Positions 18,986 through 23,064 of a DNA stretch of 23,064 bases are shown in pieces. The notes under the pieces were generated by a model. The model searched no databases and was not told the DNA's origin. It saw only the letters and a program-made list of their open reading frames with translations. Source of the stretch: Phoronis australis (lineage: Eukaryota; Phoronida; Phoronidae); contig NMRA01000016.1 of the NCBI GenBank assembly GCA_002633005.1, positions 136,122 through 159,185 of the forward strand, written 5' to 3'. A program made the translations under genes and the position numbers. Numbering within the stretch: position 1 is the stretch's first letter; every line of letters begins with the position of its first letter.

Positions 18986-20448
18986 CTAAACAAAATGAAT
19001 GTACAAGTTTAGTTAAACTGGATGAAGAAAGCCGCCCATACAAATCAGTTCATCAATATTATTCACTTCAGCATTGCTGTCAGTTTGGTTTGTGCCTTTC
19101 ACGCTCAGTATATTGTACAGTTTTGGTGCAAACACACCAATTCACATGCGCCTCAATCTTGAACCCCAAACTCAAAAGAAGAAACGAAAATGGGGCGTGA
19201 TTTTGTTTGAGTACGGAAATACCTTTTGCAAGCCACCTTGTGACAAGTATTGCAGCAATTATCGTTTTATTCCTGTCAATGTTATCTTCGCTTTTCATTT
19301 TGCAAAGTGCAGGAAGGCTCCGGTAGAACGTAATCGGATCTAAAAGAGTTCTCTTCCTTGAATGGTGACAAGACGATGCGATTTCTTCAGCGCAAACTAT
19401 TGATAAGGTGCCACATGCGCACAGTTGTTTCAGTGATTCAAAAATGTCTACTGGAAATAGCTATATGTATATATAAATGTATTAGGATCTTCAATATTAT
19501 CCACGCACTATCAAAGAAGGTCAAATAACGAACATCAATAATATTGATGAATACATTTGAGCGTGTATGGACGACTTGGAGCAGAGTTGGGGATCCGTAA
19601 GAGCAGTTCTGTAATAAATCACCTGGACTCCCAATGTCAAAAGAAGTAAACAGCGTCTTGAACGATAGACAAGTTCCCATTTGCTCTTATGGTGGTAGGT
19701 TGTTCCGCAAATTACCGCCAAATGCACCTCATTTAGTCTTAAAACGATATAAAGCCCTATTTTGGTGACTTCAAACAATCCTCGTTCTGTCCTCTTCTTA
19801 TGGACCATTGGCGTCTCACGTGAGTTATGAAACCAGGATTAAACTAAAAACACATACTGCGTCACATGTCTATGTGTTTGGTGATGGTCGTATCCTGCAG
19901 TTGTGTACTTCGGGTAAAACGTTGTCTACGCTTGTCCGATTAGGAGACTTTGTAAGGAGACTTTCTAAAATTGCTCCAAACTTTTAAGCGTTGACGAATG
20001 TAACAGAGATTTCTCTTGTTTCAGGAAGCTATATGGTATAACCGTTGTTAACATCCATAAAAATGACAAAAAACAAGTTTGGTACTGTATCTTTCTATTA
20101 CACAATACAAGCAGCACGTTCTTCGAAACCCTTGCTTTTGGATCGTGTTTTGGAATCTTTGAGGATAAACACTTTGTTTTGTTTTATTCCAACGAATTCA
20201 TGATCCTAATATGATGAAACCACGGACTTAAAGGAGACTCTTGGATCATTGAACAGGAACATTCAGCACCACCAACCGATTTATTTCATTTTAATCTAAT
20301 TGTCCCGGCTGGGAATTAAAGCACTTGTACATTACCGGTAATTGTACTTCTCACAAGCATTTGGGCGTATTAGTCACTCAAGTGTGCATGTGACCAACTT
20401 TGGCGCAACACTAAATGCAATTGCTTGAAAGTCATCGAAAACGCTTAC
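18986..20448. other. Intron sequence (between CUB exons 2 and 3)
   Basis: No domain motif or convincing exon was found on either strand. The open frames at 19.07-19.8 kb have no recognisable content. Confidence 0.5.
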
Positions 20449-20564
20449 TTTGGTCCTGTCTGACCAATGAGATTGAAGCGAACCTCCACGTGGTGATCAC
20501 ATCCGCCGAGACCATTTAGGGAAATCTTCATGGCGGAGAAATGGATTCGTAGTACATCCGGTCC
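20449..20564 (-). CDS. CUB domain, exon 2 of 3
   Basis: The exon encodes the middle of the CUB domain. It has the strand DVLRIHFSAMKISL, then the third cysteine in GGCDHHVEVRFNLIGQTG, matching the family pattern I-x-L-x-F...C-x-x-D-x-x-x-V. The acceptor CTTTCTTGAAAATAG|GGACC is phase 0 and the donor CCAAA|GTAAGC is phase 2, over 116 bases. The lysine codon is split across the next junction (AA|G). The canonical calcium-site aspartate is partly kept (CD), but the usual tyrosine next to it is replaced. Confidence 0.82.
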
Positions 20565-20973
20565 CTATTTTCAAGAAAGTGAACGGTGTAGTTTGACGTC
20601 GTACGTGTATGTGTGTTATTTTGTTTGAAGTAGACCACTTAGAATGTCTTTATAGTACTAATTTCTAGATGTTATACTCATATAAGAAGAGATTTATGAG
20701 CTTGTGAATTGCCCAGTGGTTGTTGCTGAAGGCTGAATTGACGACGACACCAATATAAATGGAAATAGAAGGGTTCCATGATGGAGCCACATATATGCCG
20801 TTCCTGATGCCAAATTCAAACGGAAATAGAACGACTTTCCGGTAGAGTATATACATTTGGACTCCATACATCTCATGAGTAAATCAACTTTACGGTCTTC
20901 TCTGTATCCGTGATCTAATTTATATAATGCATAACGTAAAATTCTTGTTTATTATTTGTGCCTTGATCAGTAC

Positions 20974-21077
20974 CTCCACGAAGAAGACGCATTCCCGGTT
21001 ATCAGCATGTGTGGTTGACTCAGCAGACAAGTTGATAACGTCCCCGATATTTCGAAGTCTGTATTTGCCACCGCACT
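20974..21077 (-). CDS. CUB domain, exon 1 of 3
   Basis: The exon encodes the N-terminal third of a CUB domain. It starts with the CGG motif (CGGKYRLRNIGDVINL) and ends with the second conserved cysteine in NRECVFFVE, equivalent to the C-x-W-x-I strand of CUB domains, with phenylalanine replacing tryptophan. The acceptor TATCCTCAG|AG gives phase 1 and the donor GTGGAG|GTACTG gives phase 0. At 104 bases it joins in frame to the exon at 20564. CUB domains mediate protein and glycan contacts in secreted proteases and receptors. Confidence 0.82.
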
Positions 21078-21409
21078 CTGAGGATACAGTGGATAATTAT
21101 AACATTTGACCAACATTTCATTCAATTAACCATTGCGCTAAAATAGAAAATATGTGCTGTCCAACTGTCTATGAATTGCCGTCATACCTTTCATGTAAGC
21201 TTTATTGGAACAAATTTTGCACCCACATACGTGTTTTGTCTCATAAAATGCAGATATAAAAATGTGTCTAACACAGGTACAGTGCGTGACAGTCTTTCAA
21301 CAAAATGAAAATACTACTTAAACAAATGCTGGTGAGTTAAAAGTTTGTACTGCGTATCTCTTCTGGGGGTACCAAGGGCAACCATTACAGTTAATTTTCA
21401 CCAGAAGTG

Positions 21410-21496
21410 CATACCGTAGACGCAAGACACTCGCGAAAAGACAAGACCAGGCAAAATAACCCAAAATCAGGAGCCTGAAAAGCGAGTGTTTAACGA
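21410..21496. repeat. Relative of the short inverted-repeat element at 14.8 kb
   Basis: CCGTAGACGCAAGACACTCGC is nearly the same as the left end at 14.8 kb (CCGTAGACGCAAGATCCTCGC). An inverted CTGAAAAGCGAGTGTTT follows at about 21475-21492, pairing with ACACTCGCGAAAAG. The other end is less clear. It lies in the intron between EGF 1 and CUB exon 1. Confidence 0.45.
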
Positions 21497-21715
21497 GTCC
21501 CATCAGGACCTCGCTCGCGCACACTGTCAAATCATCGGCTACAGACGCGGTTTGTCTAGAATGCTTGAGTATGGGTAGAGTGACATGTGCTGCATGCACT
21601 GTACTTCCATCTTCTAATTGTAAGCTGGTTTCTAGCAGCAAGAGCTTGCGATTTTCGTTCGTTTGCTGAACGGACACGTGGCTACAGTGATTACAGTCAG
21701 TCTCAGAATACTTAC

Positions 21716-21838
21716 CATTTGGATTAGCGACAAGTTGACAGCGGCCACCATGAAAATACTGTGGACATTTACAGAGACATCTGCCTCGGTCATCCTTGAA
21801 TGGGTAGCCGCCGTTCTCACATTGCTTGGTGCAGCCTC
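21716..21838 (-). CDS. EGF-like domain exon (module 1)
   Basis: This 123-base exon has phase 1 at both ends and encodes one complete EGF-like domain of about 41 residues. Six cysteines follow the EGF pattern: GGCTKQCENGGYPF, then a loop, then CLCKCPQYFHGGRC. The acceptor is TTCACTCTTAAAG|GA and the donor is AATG|GTAAGT. The NGGY segment and the closely spaced C-x-C-x-C resemble the EGF module that follows the catalytic domain in nematode and other astacin proteases, and a CUB follows here as it does there. That resemblance is family knowledge; no catalytic exon was found. No calcium-binding EGF signature is seen. Confidence 0.85.
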
Positions 21839-22860
21839 CTTTAAGAGTGAACAATATACAGTTCCATCGGTACAGCTAGATACTTCATAGAAAGCAATTA
21901 GGCCTTGGGACGGCATTAATTTTGTACATGTAGTTCCAATCGTGTTTTTGGTAGTTGAAGTGCACAGTGACATAAATGCTAACACGTGTGTTTCACCATG
22001 AAATGGGGGCAGATTTGTGTATGATATTGCAATATTTACTGGGAATTTCTCCCAGGAATGTCTTTGGAAAAATGCGGTGGACTTTCCCGGAAACGTGTGT
22101 TGGTGATCACACCGCCCTCATTTAGCTGTGGGCTTTGAAAGTGCTATGAGGAGTAAGTGGATTTAGAGAATGGAACACGGTGATCGTTGTATCGGAGACG
22201 TTATTTCTGTCTACATAAAATTTAACTTTCGATGACTTGAGTGTCACTGGAGCAGTAGTTTGTCTACATTAGAATAGTCCTGCGACGCCTCCGTTGACGA
22301 GTCACAGATATGCATGAAATATTTCAACTGGGACCAAAATTGAAAAAAAACAATAACGTTATGCCACATTTTCCTTACATCTGGCACACTCCAAAACCCA
22401 AAACTCATTCAGTTAGTGGGAATTCGTCTTATTACATCCCATGCCTATTCGTTGCGTGTTCCATGAAGACAATAGCTCACTTGCGAGTTTCTCGTTAGTC
22501 ACTGTGACGTCACCGGAAAGGGGGCAAAACCCGCCATATTGCTTGTTTTGCCCCGAGTATTTGCTACACGCTAAAACTTACTGGAGTTCTTATGGTGAAT
22601 TTTACGCTTAAAACGTTAAAACAACTTAAGATATGGTAGATGGGTCATGGAATAACTGTGAATGGACGAAGAAAATGTGAACTTGTTATGTTGAGCGAAG
22701 CTGTGAACGGACTGAAATTGGAACTTAACCCGCTCTAGGCCTGAATGGCGCAGGCATACAGGGGCGATAATCCCCATAAAAAGATATTCACTTCAAAATA
22801 CAGCAAATAAAATCAAATGAAACATGCATATGTGCACATGAAGTTATAATTAACACATAC
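21839..22860. other. Upstream or intron sequence before EGF 1
   Basis: No domain-bearing exon was found. The minus-strand open frame ending near 21985 runs through the EGF acceptor in a different frame and is not supported. The motif cluster at 22505-22554 lies in this stretch. Confidence 0.45.
22505..22554. promoter_or_regulatory. CRE, ETS-like and YY1 motifs with a 10-base hairpin
   Basis: TGACGTCA (22505-22512) is a full CRE palindrome and is followed by CCGGAAA, an ETS-like core. GGGGCAAAAC (22521-22530) and GTTTTGCCCC (22545-22554) are perfect inverted repeats. Their 14-base loop begins with CCGCCATATT, a match to the YY1 site (GCCATNTT). The cluster lies 0.4 kb from the possible first exon at 22.9 kb, which also carries a YY1-like site. 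Whether it is a promoter, an enhancer or a transposon end cannot be decided from sequence. Confidence 0.35.
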
Positions 22861-22951
22861 CCTGACTCTGGACACAATTTAGTCTACAAATAACTTGAGC
22901 ATATTCATGAAAACCTCGCGGTTCTCTCGAGTTTCTCTCACTAGCCGCCAT
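22861..22951 (-). CDS. Possible first coding exon of the mosaic gene
   Basis: An ATG at 22951-22949 sits in the context AAAATGGCGGC, a YY1-like motif often found at animal transcription starts. It opens a 91-base stretch without stops (MAASERNSREPRGF...) that ends at a donor CAGG|GTATGT. The end phase is 1, which matches the start phase of the next certain exon, the EGF at 21838. Against this call, the encoded 30 residues are not hydrophobic and do not look like a signal peptide, as an extracellular protein would need. The frame also stays open upstream to about 23043, so the true start could be elsewhere. It may instead be an internal exon of something else, or chance. Confidence 0.3.
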
Positions 22952-23064
22952 TTTGAGGAAGTTACGTGAAATCACGCCTGTTGACGAACAAAAAGTCCAA
23001 GGGACACAAATCTTACAAATTTCACTTGATATTTTCTCATGCTATTTTGCAAGTGTCACGCGCC

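Larger units (their letters stand above)
1231..22951 (-). other. Multi-exon gene for an EGF/CUB/MAM mosaic extracellular protein (overview of the exon model)
   Basis: This entry summarises a gene model built by hand from splice sites and reading phase; the exons are listed separately. Fourteen exons with recognisable domain content lie in order on the minus strand, plus a duplicate of one exon and three uncertain exons. All junctions used have AG acceptors and GT donors, and codon phase is conserved across each junction. The module order is EGF, CUB, uncertain exon pair, EGF, MAM, MAM, EGF, MAM. CUB, EGF and MAM modules are extracellular and disulfide-rich, so the protein should pass through the secretory pathway. 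An EGF followed by a CUB is the usual tail of astacin-family metalloproteases, and MAM occurs in meprins, but no protease domain is seen here. A receptor or matrix protein is equally possible. The signal peptide, membrane anchor and stop codon are not identified in the window. Confidence 0.85.

Noticed and set aside
20665-20876. Overlapping minus-strand frames of 60-68 codons between CUB exons 1 and 2
   Set aside because: CUB exons 1 and 2 join directly in phase 0 and form a continuous domain, so this lies in an intron.
21318-21700. Continuation of the EGF 1 reading frame past the donor at 21715
   Set aside because: The donor AATG|GTAAGT is strong and the EGF is complete at that point; the read-through sequence overlaps a repeat.

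Overview
The window looks like genomic DNA of a marine invertebrate animal. It is AT-leaning and intron-rich, with GT-AG introns, short symmetric exons for extracellular domains, small inverted-repeat elements and an animal-type THAP gene. A deuterostome such as amphioxus, sea urchin or hemichordate, or a cnidarian, would fit. The species cannot be fixed from sequence alone.

The main content is one large multi-exon gene on the minus strand. It is not visible as long open frames and was rebuilt here from splice sites, codon phase and domain motifs. Read from high to low coordinates it encodes: an EGF-like module (21.8 kb); a CUB domain on three exons (21.0, 20.5, 18.9 kb); two uncertain exons (18.2, 16.7 kb); EGF (16.2 kb); a complete MAM domain on four exons (15.7, 15.3, 14.7, 12.4 kb); a second complete MAM on four exons (12.1, 11.4, 10.9, 10.4 kb); EGF (9.7 kb); and a third MAM that begins at 6.4 kb and continues with a second exon present twice (3.4 and 1.3 kb). 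Every module boundary is phase 1, so the modules join in frame. The product should be a secreted or membrane-anchored adhesion or protease-type mosaic protein. Its N terminus, the rest of the third MAM and its C terminus are not securely in the window. A possible first coding exon lies at 22.9 kb.

The left 5 kb is dominated by a direct tandem duplication (886-3012 and 3014-4882) of about 2 kb, with a single N exactly at the junction. Each copy carries one version of MAM exon 2. This is either a real exon duplication that phase would force to be mutually exclusive, or two alleles joined in assembly.

The introns hold mobile DNA. A roughly 1.3 kb foldback element (about 6513-7772) carries a broken THAP-domain gene, with the same core promoter in both arms. 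A 460 bp inverted-repeat element (17537-17996) has a 7 bp target duplication and sits in a tRNA-like SINE fragment. Several smaller repeats are also present (9.9/12.6 kb, 13.4 kb, 14.8 kb, 21.4 kb). No rRNA, intact tRNA, CRISPR array or prokaryotic feature was seen.
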